From positions 1-49,918 of the forward strand of contig NW_022204782.1 of the NCBI RefSeq assembly GCF_008831285.2: a DNA stretch of 49,918 bases, in the 5' to 3' direction. The notes under the pieces were generated by a model, which saw only the letters and a list, made by a program, of their open reading frames with translations, did not search any database and was not told the DNA's origin. Source of the DNA: Nymphaea colorata. Its lineage: Eukaryota; Streptophyta; Magnoliopsida; Nymphaeales; Nymphaeaceae. Both the position numbers and the translations under genes were made by a program. Shown piece after piece: positions 13,948 through 28,500 of the stretch (its first letter is position 1; every line of letters starts with the position of its first letter).

Positions 13948-16900
13948 GTGAAATACACTAGATTAACTGTAAGGGACCAACTTAATGACCTGACTCTCAT
14001 CATTTCCAAACGAACTTCTTATTTCAAGCCACTAAGTCATTCTATACGTATGTAACAAATGGCTACGCACACTCAATTAAATATATTGATCAAATATATG
14101 TAATAACAAGTGAAAATGAATCATTTAATCTCTCAATTAAATATATTGATCAAATATATGTAATAACAAGTGAAACATATTAGGTTACCTACAAGACACC
14201 AAATGAATCACTCAAATCTCATTCATTTCCATACAAACCTATGATTTCAATATACTAAATCATTTAATATAGACGTAACAACAAGTTAAGCACATTCAAT
14301 TAAGTATGCGTGATCAAATGAATCACTTAAATCTCACTCGTATTGAGACGAGTGATTTAGTGTGCGTATGGATACAAATGAATGAGATTAACAACATGTT
14401 CAACTTATTGAACAAACTACAAGGATCAAACTAAACTAATCCATAGGTCTCCTTTACATCCATATAAACTTGTGAGTTTTTATCGTTTAAATCGTTGATC
14501 ATAGATGTCATAACGAGTGAAACACATTAGGTTAATTATAAGACACAAATGAATCACTCAAATCTCATTTATTTTCACACAAACTTGTGATTTGAATTCA
14601 CTTAATCTATCAATATGGATGTAACAACAAGTTAAGCACATTCAATTAAGTATGTGTGATCATTTGAATCACTTAAATCGCACTTGTATTGATACGAACT
14701 TGTGATTTCAATCCTTTAGATCGTGCACTATAGTTGTAACAATAAATTCAACTCATCGGACTAACTACACGCGTTTGTATCCACATGAACATGTGATTTC
14801 AATCATTTAAATCATTATTATATATGTATTCCAAACGAACTTCTGGTATCAAAGCCACTAGTCATTCTATACGTAGTAAGAAATGGTCACCCACATTCAA
14901 TTAAATACAAGTGATAATTATATGTAATAACAAGTGAAAATAATCACTTAATCTCTCAATTAAATATAAGTGATCAAATATATTAATAACAAGTGAAACA
15001 CATTAGGTTACTTACAAGACACCAAATGAATCACTCCAATATCATTCATTTTCATACAAACCTATGATTTTAATCTACTAAACATTTAATATAGACGTAA
15101 CAACAAGTTAAGCACATTCAATTACGTATGTGTGATAAAATGAATCACTTAAATCCCACTCGTATTGATACTAACTTGTGATTTCAATCCTTACATCGAT
15201 CACCATAGATGTAAGAACTAGTTCAACTTATTGAACTAACTACAAGGGATCAAACTAATGCATAGGTCTCCTTTATATCCATACAAACTTGTAAGTTTTA
15301 ATCATTTAAATCATTGATCAAAGATGTAATAACAAGTGAAACACAATAGGTTAACTACAAGACACCAAATGAATCACTCGAATCTCATTCATTTTCGCAC
15401 AAACTTGTGATTTCAATCTACTAAATCATTTATTATAGACGTAACAACAAGTTAAACACATTCAATTAAGTATGCATGATTATATGAATCACTTAAATCT
15501 CACTTGTATTCGTACGAACATGTGATTCAATCCTTTAGAACGTTCCCTATAGATGTAACAACAAATTCAACTCATCGGACTAACTACACGTGTACAAATA
15601 TAGTGACTTCAACCATTTGTATCCATATAAACTTGTGATTTCAACCATTTAAATCATTCATTATAGATGTAATAACAAGTGAAATACATTAGATTAACTA
15701 TAAGGGACCAATATAGTGACTTGACTCTCATTCATTTCCAAACGGACTTCTTTTTTCAAGTAACTAATCATTCTATACATGTAACAAATGGTTACGCACA
15801 TTCAATTAAATATAAGTTATCAAATGTATGTAAGAACAAGTAAAAATGAATCACATAATCTCTCGATTAACATAAGTGATCAAATGTATGTAATAACAAG
15901 TGAAACACATTTAGTTACCTATGATTTTAATATAAACCTATGATTTGAATTTACTAAATCATTTAATATAAACGTAAAACAAGTTAAGTACATTCAATTA
16001 AATATGCGTGATCAATTGAATCACTTAAATCCCACTCGTATTGATGTGAACTTGTTCTCGATCACTATAGATGTAACAACATGTTCAACTTATCGTACAA
16101 ACTAGAAAGGATCAAACTAATGCATAGGTCTCCTTATATCCAATAAACTTGTGAGTTTTAATTATTTAAATCATTGATCATGGATGTAATAACATGTGAA
16201 ACACGTTAGGTTAACTATAAGACACCAAATGAATCACTCGAATCACATTCATTTTCATACAAACTTGTCATTTCAGTTCACTTAATCAAGCAACATGGAT
16301 GAACAATAAGTTAAGCACATTCATTAAGTATGTGTGATCATTTGAATCACTTAAATCGCACTTGTTTGATACGAACTTGTAATTTCAATCCTTTAGATCG
16401 TGCACTATAGTCGTACCAATACGAGTCAGATTTAAGTGATTCATATGATCATGCATACTTTATTGAATGTACTTGACTTATTGTTATATCCATGTTAAAT
16501 GATTTAGTAGATTGAAATCACAGGCTTGCATGAAAATGAATGAGATTTGAGTGATTCATTTGGTGCCCTATTGTTAACCTAATTCAGTTGTTAAGCACAT
16601 TCAATTAAATTACAAGTGAAACACATTAGGTTAACTATATGACACCAAATGAATCACTTGTTAAGGACATCCGTATTAAGAATCATTATAAATGTAATAA
16701 CTAGTGAAACACATTAGGTAAACCGTAAGAAACCAAATGAATCACTCAAATCTCATTCATTTTCATACAAACTTGTGATTTCGATCTACTAAATCATTTA
16801 ATATAGATGTAACAACAAGTTAAACACATTCAATTAAGCATGCATGATCATATGAATCATTTAAATCTCACTTGTATTGGTACGAACGTTTGATTTCAAT

Positions 16901-17047
16901 CCTTTAAATCGTTCACTATAGATGTAACAACAAATTCAACTCATCGGACTAATTACACGCATTCAAAGTAATGCATAGATCCAATTTGTATCCATATGAA
17001 CTTGCAATTTTAATCATTTAAATCATTCATTATAGATGTAATAACAA
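13948..17047 (+). repeat. 3156-bp-type unit, copy 4 (3100 bp, indel-rich)
   Basis: Colinear with copy 1 but with many scattered single-base losses, for example around 14390, 14810-15000, 15770-15930 and 16130-16370. From about 16440 onward sequence quality looks normal again, with ordinary substitutions. Confidence 0.88.
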
Positions 17048-19973
17048 ATGAAATACACTAGATTAACTGTAAGGGACCAACTTAATGACCTGACTCTCAT
17101 TTATTTCCAAACGAACTTCTTATTTCAAGCCAGTAAGTCATTCTATACGTATGTAACAAATGGCTACGCACACTCCATTAAATATATTGATCAAATATAT
17201 GTAATAACAAGTGAAAATGAATCATTTAACCCTCAATTAAATATATGAGATCAAATATATGTAATAACAACTGAAACATATTAGGTTACCTACAAGACAC
17301 CAAACCTATGATTTCAATATACTAAATCATTTAATATAGACGTAACAACAAGTTAAGGACATTCAATTAAGTATGCGTGATCAAATGAATCACTTAAATC
17401 TCACTCGTATTGAGACGAGTGATTTAGTGTGCGTATGGATACAAATGAATGAGATGTAACAACATGTTCAACTTATTAAACAAACTACAAGGTATCAAAC
17501 TAAACTAATCCATAGGTCTCCTTTACATCCATATAAACTTGTGAGTTTTTATCGTTTAAATCGTTGATCATAGATGTCATAACGAGTGAAACACATTAGG
17601 TTAATTATAAGACACCAAATGAATCACTCAAATCTCATTTATTTTCACACAAACTTGTGATTTGAATTCACTTAATCTAGCAATATGGATATAACAACAA
17701 GTTAAGCACATTCAATTAAGTATGTGTGATCATTTGAATCAGTTAAATCGCACTTGTATTGATACGAACTTGTGATTTCAATCAATTAGATCGTGCACTA
17801 TAGTTGTAACAATAAATTCAACTCATCGGACTAACTACACGCGCTTGTATCCACATGAACATGTGATTTCAATCATTTAAATCATTCATTATATATGTAT
17901 TCCAAACGAACTTCTGGTATCAAAGTCACTAGATCATTCTATACGTAAGTAAGAAATGGTCACGCACATTCAATTAAATACAAGTCATCAATTATATTTA
18001 ATAAAAAGTGAAAATGCATCACTTAATCTCTCAATTAAAAATAAGTGATCAAATATTTGTAATAACAAGTGAAAACATTAGCTTACTTACAAGACACCAA
18101 ATGAATCACTCCAATATCATTCATTTTCATACAAACCTATGATTTTAATCTACTAAATCATTTAATATAGACGTAACAACAAGTTAAGCACATTCAATTA
18201 CATATGTGTGATAAAATGAATCACTTAAATCCCACTCGTATTGATACGAACTTGTGATTTCAATTCCTTACATCGATCACCATAGATGTAAGAACTAGTT
18301 CAACTTATTCAACTAACTACAAGGGATCAAACTAATGCATAGGTCTCCTTTATATCCATACAAACTTGTAAGTTTTAATCATTTAAATCATTGATCAAAG
18401 ATGTAATAACAAGTGAAACACAATAGGTTAACTACAAGACACCAAATGAATCACTCGAATCTCATTCATTTTCGCACAAACTTGTGATTTCAATCTACTT
18501 GTATTCGTACGAACATGTGATTTCAATCCTTTAGAACGTTCCCTATAGATGTAACAACAAATTCAACTCATCGGACTAACTACACATGTACAAATATAGT
18601 GACTTCAACTATTTGTATCCATATAAACTTGTGATTTCAACAATTTAAATCATTCATTATAGATGTAATAACAAGTGAAATACATTAGATTAACAATAAG
18701 GGACCAATATAGTGACTTGACTCTCATTCATTTCAAACGGACTTCTTTTTTCAAGCCACTAAGTCATTCTATATGTATGTAACAAATGGTTACGCACATT
18801 CAATTAAATATAAGTTATCAAATGTATGTAATAACAAGTGAAACACATTAAGTTACCTGTAAGATACCAAATGAATCACTCGAATCCCATTCATTTTCAT
18901 ATAAACCTATGATTTGAATTTACTAAATCATTTAATATAAACGTAACAACAAGTTAAGTACATTCAATTAAATATGCGTGATCAATTGAATTACTTAAAT
19001 CTCACTCATATTGATGTGAACTTATGCATTTATCACTATAGATGTAACAACATGTTTAACTTATCGTACAAACTAGAAAGGATCAAACTAATGCATAGGT
19101 CTCCTTTATATCCTCACAAACTTGTGAGTTTTAATTATTTAAATCATTAATCATGGATGTAATAACATGTGAAACACGTTAGATTAACTATAACACACCA
19201 AATCAATCACTCGAATTACATTCACTTTCATACAAACTTGTGATTTCAGTTCACTAAATCAAGCAACATGGATGTAACAATAAGTTAAGCACATTGAATT
19301 AAGTATGTGTGATCATTTGAATCACTTAAATCGCACTCGTATTGATACGAGTCAGATTTAAGTGATTCATATGATCACGCATACTTTATTGAATGTACTT
19401 GAGTTATTGTTATATCCATGTTAAATGATTTAGTAGATTGAAATCACAGGCTTGCATGAAAATGAATGAGATTTGAGTGATTCATTTGGTGCCCTATTGC
19501 TAAACTAATTCACTTGTTAAGTACATTCAACTAAATTACAAGTGAAACACATTAGGTTAACTATATGACACTAAATGAATCACTTGTTAAGGACATCCGT
19601 ATTAAGAGTCATTATAAATGTAACAACTAGTTAAACACATTAGGTAAACCATAAGACACCAAATGAATCACTCGAATCTCATTCATTTTCATACAAACTT
19701 GTGATTTCGATCTACTAAATCATTTAATATAGATGTAACAACAAGTTAAACACATTCAATTAACCATGCATGATCATATGAATCATTTAAATCTCACTTG
19801 TATTGGTACGAACGCGTGATTTCAATCCTTTAGATCGTTCCCTATAGATGTAACAAAAAATTCAACTCATCGTACAAATTACACGCATTCAAAGTAATGC
19901 ATAGATCCCATTTGTATCCATATGAACTTGCGATTTCCATCATTTAAATCATTCATTATAGATGTAATAACAA
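17048..19973 (+). repeat. 3156-bp-type unit, copy 5 (2926 bp, diverged)
   Basis: Colinear with copy 1 but carries true substitutions plus monomer-scale deletions near 17300 (about 45 bp), 18498, 18830 and 19340. It is the last long unit before the change to short units. Confidence 0.88.
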
Positions 19974-21313
19974 GTGAAATACACTAGATTAACTGTAAGG
20001 GACCAACTTAATCACCTTACTCTCACTCATTTCCAAACGAACTTCTTATTTCAAGCCACTAAGTCATTCTATACGTATGTAACAAATGGCTACGCACACT
20101 CAATTAGATATATTGATCAAATATATGTAATGACAAGTGAAAATGAATCACTCAAATCTCATTCATTTCCATACAAACCTATGATTTCAATATACTAAAT
20201 CATTTAATATAGACGTAACAACAAGTTAAGCACATTCAATTAAGTATGCGTGATCAAATGAATCACTTAAATATCACTCGTATTGAGACGAGTGATTTAG
20301 TGTGCGCATGGATACAAATGAATGAGATGTAACAACATGTTCAACTTATTGAACAAACTACAAGGGATCAAACTAAACTAATCCATAGGTCTCCTTTATA
20401 TCCATACAAACTTGTGAGTTTTAATTATTTAAATCATTGATCATGGATGTAATAACATGTGAAACACGTTAGATTAACTATAAGACACCAAATCAATCAC
20501 TCGAATTACATTCACTTTCATACAAACTTGTGATTTCAGTTCACTTAATCAAGCAACATGGATGTAACAATAAGTTAAGCACATTCAATTAAGTATGTGT
20601 GATCATTTGAATCACTTAAATCGCACTTGTATTGATACGAACTTGTAATTTCAATCATTTAGATTGTGCACTATAGTCGTACCAATACGAGTCAGATTTA
20701 AGTGATTCATATGATCACGCATACTTTATTGAATGTACTTGACTTATTGTTATATCCATGTTAAATGATTTAGTAGATTGAAATCACAGGCTTGCATGAA
20801 AATGAATGAGATTTGAGTGATTCATTTGGTGCCCTATTGCTAACCTAATTCACTTGTTAAGCACATTCAATTAAATTACAAGTGAAACACATTAGGTTAG
20901 CTATATGACACTAAATGAATCACTTGTTAAGGACATCCGTATTAAGAGTCATTATAAATGTAACAACTAGTGAAACACATTAGGTAAACCATAAGACACC
21001 AAATGAATCACTTGAATCTCATTCATTTTCATACAAACTTGTGATTTCAATCTACTAAATCATTTAATATAGATGTAACAACAAGTTAAACACATTCAAT
21101 TAAGCATGCATGATCATATGAATCATTTAAATCTCACTTGTATTGGTATGAACGCGTGATTTCAATCCTTTAGATCGTTCACTATAGATGTAACAAAAAA
21201 TTCAACTCATCGGACTAATTACACGCATTCAAAGTAATGCATAGATCCCATTTGTATCCATATGAACTTACGATTTCAATCATTTAAATCATTCATTATA
21301 GATGTAATAACAA
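19974..21313 (+). repeat. 1428-bp-type unit, copy 1 (1340 bp)
   Basis: First of the short units, which retain only the third block of the long unit. It is 88 bp shorter than its neighbours because of a deletion near 20150 that joins two adjacent 'aatgaatca' boxes. Confidence 0.9.
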
Positions 21314-22741
21314 GTGAAATACACTAGATTAACTGTAAGGGACCAACTTAATCACCTGACTCTCACTCATTTCCAAACGAACTTCTTATTTCAAGCCACT
21401 AAGTCATTCTATACTTATGTAACAAATGGCTACGCACACTCAATTAGATATATTGATCAAATATATGTAATGACAAGTGAAAATGAATCATTTAATCTCT
21501 CAATTAAATATATGTGATCAAATATATGTAATAACAAGTGAAACATATTAGGTTACCTAGAAGACAGCAAATGAATCACTCAAATCTCATTCATTTCCAT
21601 ACAAACCTATGATTTCAATATACTAAATCATTTAATATAGACGTAACAACAAGTTAAGCACATTCAATTAAGTATGCGTGATCAAATGAATCACTTAAAT
21701 CTCACTCGTATTGAGACGAGTGATTTAGTGTGCGTATAGATACAAATGAATGAGATGTAACAACATGTTCAACTTATTGAACAAACTACAAGGGATCAAA
21801 CTAAACTAATCCATAGGTCTCCTTTATATCCATACAAACTTGTGAGTTTTAATTATTTAAATCATTGATCATGGATGTAATAACATGTGAAACACGTTAG
21901 ATTAACTATAAGACACCAAATCAATCACTCGAATTACATTCACTTTCATACAAACTTGTGATTTCAGTTCACTTAATCAAGCAACATGGATGTAACAATA
22001 AGTTAAGCACATTCAATTAAGTAAGTGTGATCATTTGAATCACTTAAATCGCACTTGTATTGATACGAACTTGTAATTTCAATCATTTAGATTGTGCACT
22101 ATAGTCGTACCAATACGAGTCAGATTTAAGTGATTCATATGATCACGCATACTTTATTGAATGTACTTGACTTGTTGTTATATCCATGTTAAATGATTTA
22201 GTAGATTGAAATCACAGGCTTGCATGAAAATGAATGAGATTTGAGTGATTCATTTGGTGCCCTATTGCTAACCTAATTCACTTGTTAAGCACATTCAATT
22301 AAATTACAAGTGAAACACATTAGGTTAGCTATATGACACTAAATGAATCACTTGTTAAGGACATCCGTATTAAGAGTCATTATAAATGTAACAACTAGTG
22401 AAACACATTAGGTAAACCATAAGACACCAAATGAATCACTTGAATCTCATTCATTTTCATACAAACTTGTGATTTCGATCTACTAAATCATTTAATATAG
22501 ATGTAACAACAAGTTAAACACATTCAATTAAGCATGCATGATCATATGAATCATTTAAATCTCACTTGTATTGGTATGAACGCGTGATTTCAATCCTTTA
22601 GATCGTTCACTATAGATGTAACAAAAAATTCAACTCATCGGACTAATTACACGCATTCAAAGTAATGCATAGATCCCATTTGTATCCATATGAACTTACG
22701 ATTTCAATCATTTAAATCATTCATTATAGATGTAATAACAA
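21314..22741 (+). repeat. 1428-bp higher-order unit, copy 2
   Basis: Full-length short unit: the first ~0.5 kb matches the start of the long unit, then at the 'cataggtctcct' box the sequence continues as the third block. Nearly identical to the next copy; I noticed single substitutions at about 22755 and 23659, plus a tract at 23899-24043. Confidence 0.95.
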
Positions 22742-24169
22742 GTGAAATACACTACATTAACTGTAAGGGACCAACTTAATCACCTGACTCTCACTCATTT
22801 CCAAACGAACTTCTTATTTCAAGCCACTAAGTCATTCTATACTTATGTAACAAATGGCTACGCACACTCAATTAGATATATTGATCAAATATATGTAATG
22901 ACAAGTGAAAATGAATCATTTAATCTCTCAATTAAATATATGTGATCAAATATATGTAATAACAAGTGAAACATATTAGGTTACCTAGAAGACAGCAAAT
23001 GAATCACTCAAATCTCATTCATTTCCATACAAACCTATGATTTCAATATACTAAATCATTTAATATAGACGTAACAACAAGTTAAGCACATTCAATTAAG
23101 TATGCGTGATCAAATGAATCACTTAAATCTCACTCGTATTGAGACGAGTGATTTAGTGTGCGTATAGATACAAATGAATGAGATGTAACAACATGTTCAA
23201 CTTATTGAACAAACTACAAGGGATCAAACTAAACTAATCCATAGGTCTCCTTTATATCCATACAAACTTGTGAGTTTTAATTATTTAAATCATTGATCAT
23301 GGATGTAATAACATGTGAAACACGTTAGATTAACTATAAGACACCAAATCAATCACTCGAATTACATTCACTTTCATACAAACTTGTGATTTCAGTTCAC
23401 TTAATCAAGCAACATGGATGTAACAATAAGTTAAGCACATTCAATTAAGTAAGTGTGATCATTTGAATCACTTAAATCGCACTTGTATTGATACGAACTT
23501 GTAATTTCAATCATTTAGATTGTGCACTATAGTCGTACCAATACGAGTCAGATTTAAGTGATTCATATGATCACGCATACTTTATTGAATGTACTTGACT
23601 TGTTGTTATATCCATGTTAAATGATTTAGTAGATTGAAATCACAGGCTTGCATGAAAATAAATGAGATTTGAGTGATTCATTTGGTGCCCTATTGCTAAC
23701 CTAATTCACTTGTTAAGCACATTCAATTAAATTACAAGTGAAACACATTAGGTTAGCTATATGACACTAAATGAATCACTTGTTAAGGACATCCGTATTA
23801 AGAGTCATTATAAATGTAACAACTAGTGAAACACATTAGGTAAACCATAAGACACCAAATGAATCACTTGAATCTCATTCATTTTCATACAAACTTGTGA
23901 GTTCGAATTACTAAATCATTTAATATAGACGTAACAACAAGTTAAACACATTCAATTAAGTATGCATGATTATATGAATCACTTAAATCTCACTTGTATT
24001 CGTACGAACATGTGATTTCAATCCTTTAGAACGTTCCCTATAGATGTAACAAAAAATTCAACTCATCGGACTAATTACACGCATTCAAAGTAATGCATAG
24101 ATCCCATTTGTATCCATATGAACTTACGATTTCAATCATTTAAATCATTCATTATAGATGTAATAACAA
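22742..24169 (+). repeat. 1428-bp higher-order unit, copy 3 (with converted tract)
   Basis: Same length as copy 2. Between about 23899 and 24043 it carries variants typical of a second-block monomer of the long unit ('tattcgtacgaacatg', 'agaacgttccctatag'), then returns to the short-unit version at 'aaaaaattcaactc'. Confidence 0.93.
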
Positions 24170-25597
24170 GTGAAATACACTAGATTAACTGTAAGGGACC
24201 AACTTAATCACCTGACTCTCACTCATTTCCAAACGAACTTCTTATTTCAAGCCACTAAGTCATTCTATACTTATGTAACAAATGGCTACGCACACTCAAT
24301 TAGATATATTGATCAAATATATGTAATGACAAGTGAAAATGAATCATTTAATCTCTCAATTAAATATATGTGATCAAATATATGTAATAACAAGTGAAAC
24401 ATATTAGGTTACCTAGAAGACAGCAAATGAATCACTCAAATCTCATTCATTTCCATACAAACCTATGATTTCAATATACTAAATCATTTAATATAGACGT
24501 AACAACAAGTTAAGCACATTCAATTAAGTATGCGTGATCAAATGAATCACTTAAATCTCACTCGTATTGAGACGAGTGATTTAGTGTGCGTATAGATACA
24601 AATGAATGAGATGTAACAACATGTTCAACTTATTGAACAAACTACAAGGGATCAAACTAAACTAATCCATAGGTCTCCTTTATATCCATACAAACTTGTG
24701 AGTTTTAATTATTTAAATCATTGATCATGTATGTAATAACATGTGAAACACGTTAGATTAACTATATGACACCAAATCAATCACTCGAATTACATTCACT
24801 TTCATATAAACTTGTGATTTCAGTTCACTTAATCAAGCAACATGGATGTAACAATAAGTTAAGCACATTCAATTAAGTATGTGTGATCATTTGAATCACT
24901 TAAATCGCACTTGTATTGATACGAACTTGTAATTTCAATCATTTAGATCGTGCACTATAGTCGTACCAATACGAGTCAGATTTAAGTGATTCATATGATC
25001 ACGCATACTTTATTGAATGTACTTGACTTATTGTTATATCCATGTTAAATGATTTAGTAGATTGAAATCACAGGCTTGCATGAAAATGAATGAGATTTGA
25101 GTGATTCATTTGGTGCCCTATTGCTAACCTAATTCACTTGTTAAGCACATTCAATTAAATTACAAGTGAAACACATTAGGTTAACTATATGACACTAAAT
25201 GAATCACTTGTTAAGGACATCCGTATTAAGAGTCATTATAAATGTAACAACTAGTGAAACACATTAGGTAAACCATAAGACACCAAATGAATCACTCGAA
25301 TCTCATTCATTTTCATACAAACTTGTGATTTCGATATACTAAATCATTTAATATAAATGTAACAACAAGTTAAACACATTCAATTAAGCATGCATGATCA
25401 TATGAATCATTTAAATCTCACTTGTATTGGTACGAACGTTTGATTTCAATCCTTTAGATCGTTCACTATAGAGGTAACAACAAATTCAACTCATCGGACT
25501 AATTACACGCATTCAAAGTAATGCATAGATCCCATTTGTATCCATATGAACTTGTGATTTTAATCATTTAAATCATTCATTATAGATGTAATAACAA
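24170..25597 (+). repeat. 1428-bp higher-order unit, copy 4
   Basis: Last of the four short units and of full length. Its second half has more substitutions shared with long units than copies 2 and 3, as expected at the edge of a homogenised domain. Confidence 0.93.
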
Positions 25598-28500
25598 GTG
25601 AAATACACTAGATTAACTGTAAGGGACCAACTTAATGACCTGACTCTCATTCATTTACAAACGAACTTCTTATTTCAAGCCACTAAGTCATTTTATACGT
25701 ATGTAACAAATGGCTACGCACACTCAATTAAATATATTGATCAAATATATGTAATAACAAGTGAAAATGAATCATTTAATCTCTCAATTAAATATATGTG
25801 ATCAAATATATGTAATAACAAGTGAAACATATTACATCTCATTTAATCTCTCATTCAGTTCCATACAAACCTATGATTTCAATATACTAAATCATTTAAT
25901 ATAGACGTAACAACAAGTTAAGCACATTCAATTAAGTATGCGTGATAAAATGAATCACTTAAATCTCACTCGTATTGAGACGAGTGATTTAGTGTGCGTA
26001 TGGATACAAATGAATGAGATGTAACAACATGTTCAACTTATTAAACAAACTACAAGGGATCAAACTAAACTAATCCATAGGTCTCCTTTACATCCATATA
26101 AACTTGTGAGTTTTTATCGTTTAAATCGTTGATCATATATGTCATAACGAGTGAAACACATTAGGTTAATTATAAGACACCAAATGAATCACTCAAATCT
26201 CATTTATTTTCACACAAACTTGTGATTTGAATTAACTTAATCTAGCAATATGGATGTAACAACAAGTTAAGCACATTCAATTAAGTATGTGTGATCATTT
26301 GAATCACTTAAATCGCACTTGTATTGATACGAACTTGTGATTTCAATCAATTAGATCGTGCATTATAGTTGTAACAATAAATTTAACTCATCGGACTAAC
26401 TACACGCGTTTGTATCCACATGAACATGTGATTTCAATCATTTAAATAATTCATTATATATGTATTGCAAACGAACTTCTAGTATCAAAGTCACTAGGTC
26501 ATTCTATACGTAAGTAAGAAATGGTCACGCACATTCAATTAAATACAAGTGATCAATTATATGTAATAACAAGTGAAAATGCATCACTTAATCTCTTAAT
26601 TAAAAATAAGTGATCAAATATTTGTAATAACAAGTGAAACACATTAGCTTACTTACAAGACACCAAATGAATCACTCCAATATCATTCATTTTCATACAA
26701 ACCTATGATATTTATCCACTAAATCATTTAATATAGACGTAACAACAAGTTAAGCACATTCAATTACATATGTGTGATAAAATGAATCACTTAAATCCCA
26801 CTCGTATTGATACAAACTTGTGATTTCAATTCCTTACATCGATCACCATAGATGTAAGAACTAGTTCAACTTATTCAACTAACTACAAGGGATCAAACTA
26901 ATGCATAGGTCTCCTTTATATCCATACAAACTTGTAAGTTTTAATCATTTAAATCATTGATCAAAGATGTAATAACAAGTGAAACACAATAGGTTAACTA
27001 CAAGACACCAAATGAATCACTCGAATCTCATTCATTTTCACAAAAAACTTGTGATTTCAATCTACTTGTATTCGTACGAACATGTGATTTCAATCCTTTA
27101 GAACGTTCCCTATAGATGTAACAACAAATTCAACTCATAGGACTAACTACACATGTACAAATATAGTGACTTCAACTATTTGTATCCATATAAACTTGTG
27201 ATTTTAACCATTTAAATAATTCATTATAGATGTAATAACAAGTGAAATACATTAGATTAACTATAAGGGACCAATATAGTGACTTGACTCTCATTCATTT
27301 CCAAACGAACTTCTTTTTTCAAGCCACTAAGTCATTCTATACGTATGTAACAAATGGTTACGCACATTCAATTAAATATAAGTTATCAAATGCATATAAG
27401 AAAAAGTAAAAATGAATCACATAATCTCTCGATTAAACATAAGTGATCAAATGTATGTAATAACAAGTTAAACACATTAAGTTACCTGTAAGACACTAAA
27501 TGAATCACACGAATCCGATTCATTTTAATATAAACCTATGATTTGAATTTACTAAATCATTTAATATAAACGTAAAACAAGTTAAGTACATTCAATTAAA
27601 TATGCGTGATCAATTGAATCACTTAAATCCTACTCGAATTGATATGAACTTGTGCATCCATCACTATAGATGTAACAACATGTTCAACTTATCGTACAAA
27701 CTAGAAAGGATCAAACTAATGCATAGGTCTCCTTTATATCCATATAAACTAGTGAGTTTTAATTATTTAAATCATTGATCACGGATGTAATAACATGTGA
27801 AACACGTTAGGTTAACTATAAGACACCAAATGAATCACTCGAATCACATTCATTTTCTTACAAACTTGTGATTTCAGTTCACTTAATCAAGCAACATGGA
27901 TGTAACAATAAGTTAAGCAGACCACTGAATAACTGTAACAACTAGTTCAACTTATTCAACTAACTACAAGGGATCAAACTAATGCATAGGTCTCCTTTAT
28001 ATCCATACAAACTTGTAAGTTTTAAACAATTAAATCATTGATCAAAGATGTAATAACAAGTGAAACACAATAAGTTAACTACAAAACACCAAATGAATCA
28101 CTCGAATCTCATTCATTTTCGCACAAACTTGTGATTTCAATCTATTAAATCATTTATTATAGACGTAACAACAAGTTAAACACATTCAATTAAGTATACA
28201 TGATTATATGAATCACTTAAATCTCACTTGTATTCGTACGAACATGTGATTTCAATCCTTTAAAACGTTCCCTATAGTTGTAACAACAAATTCAACTCAT
28301 CGGACTAACTACACGTGTACAAATATAGTGACTTCAACCATTTGTATCCATATAAACTTGTGATTTCAACCATTTAAATCATTCATTATAGATGTAATGA
28401 CAAGTGAAATACATTAGATTAACTATAAGGGACCAATATAGTGACTTGACTCTCATTCATTTCCAAACGGACTTCTTTTTTCAAGCCACTAAGTCATTCT

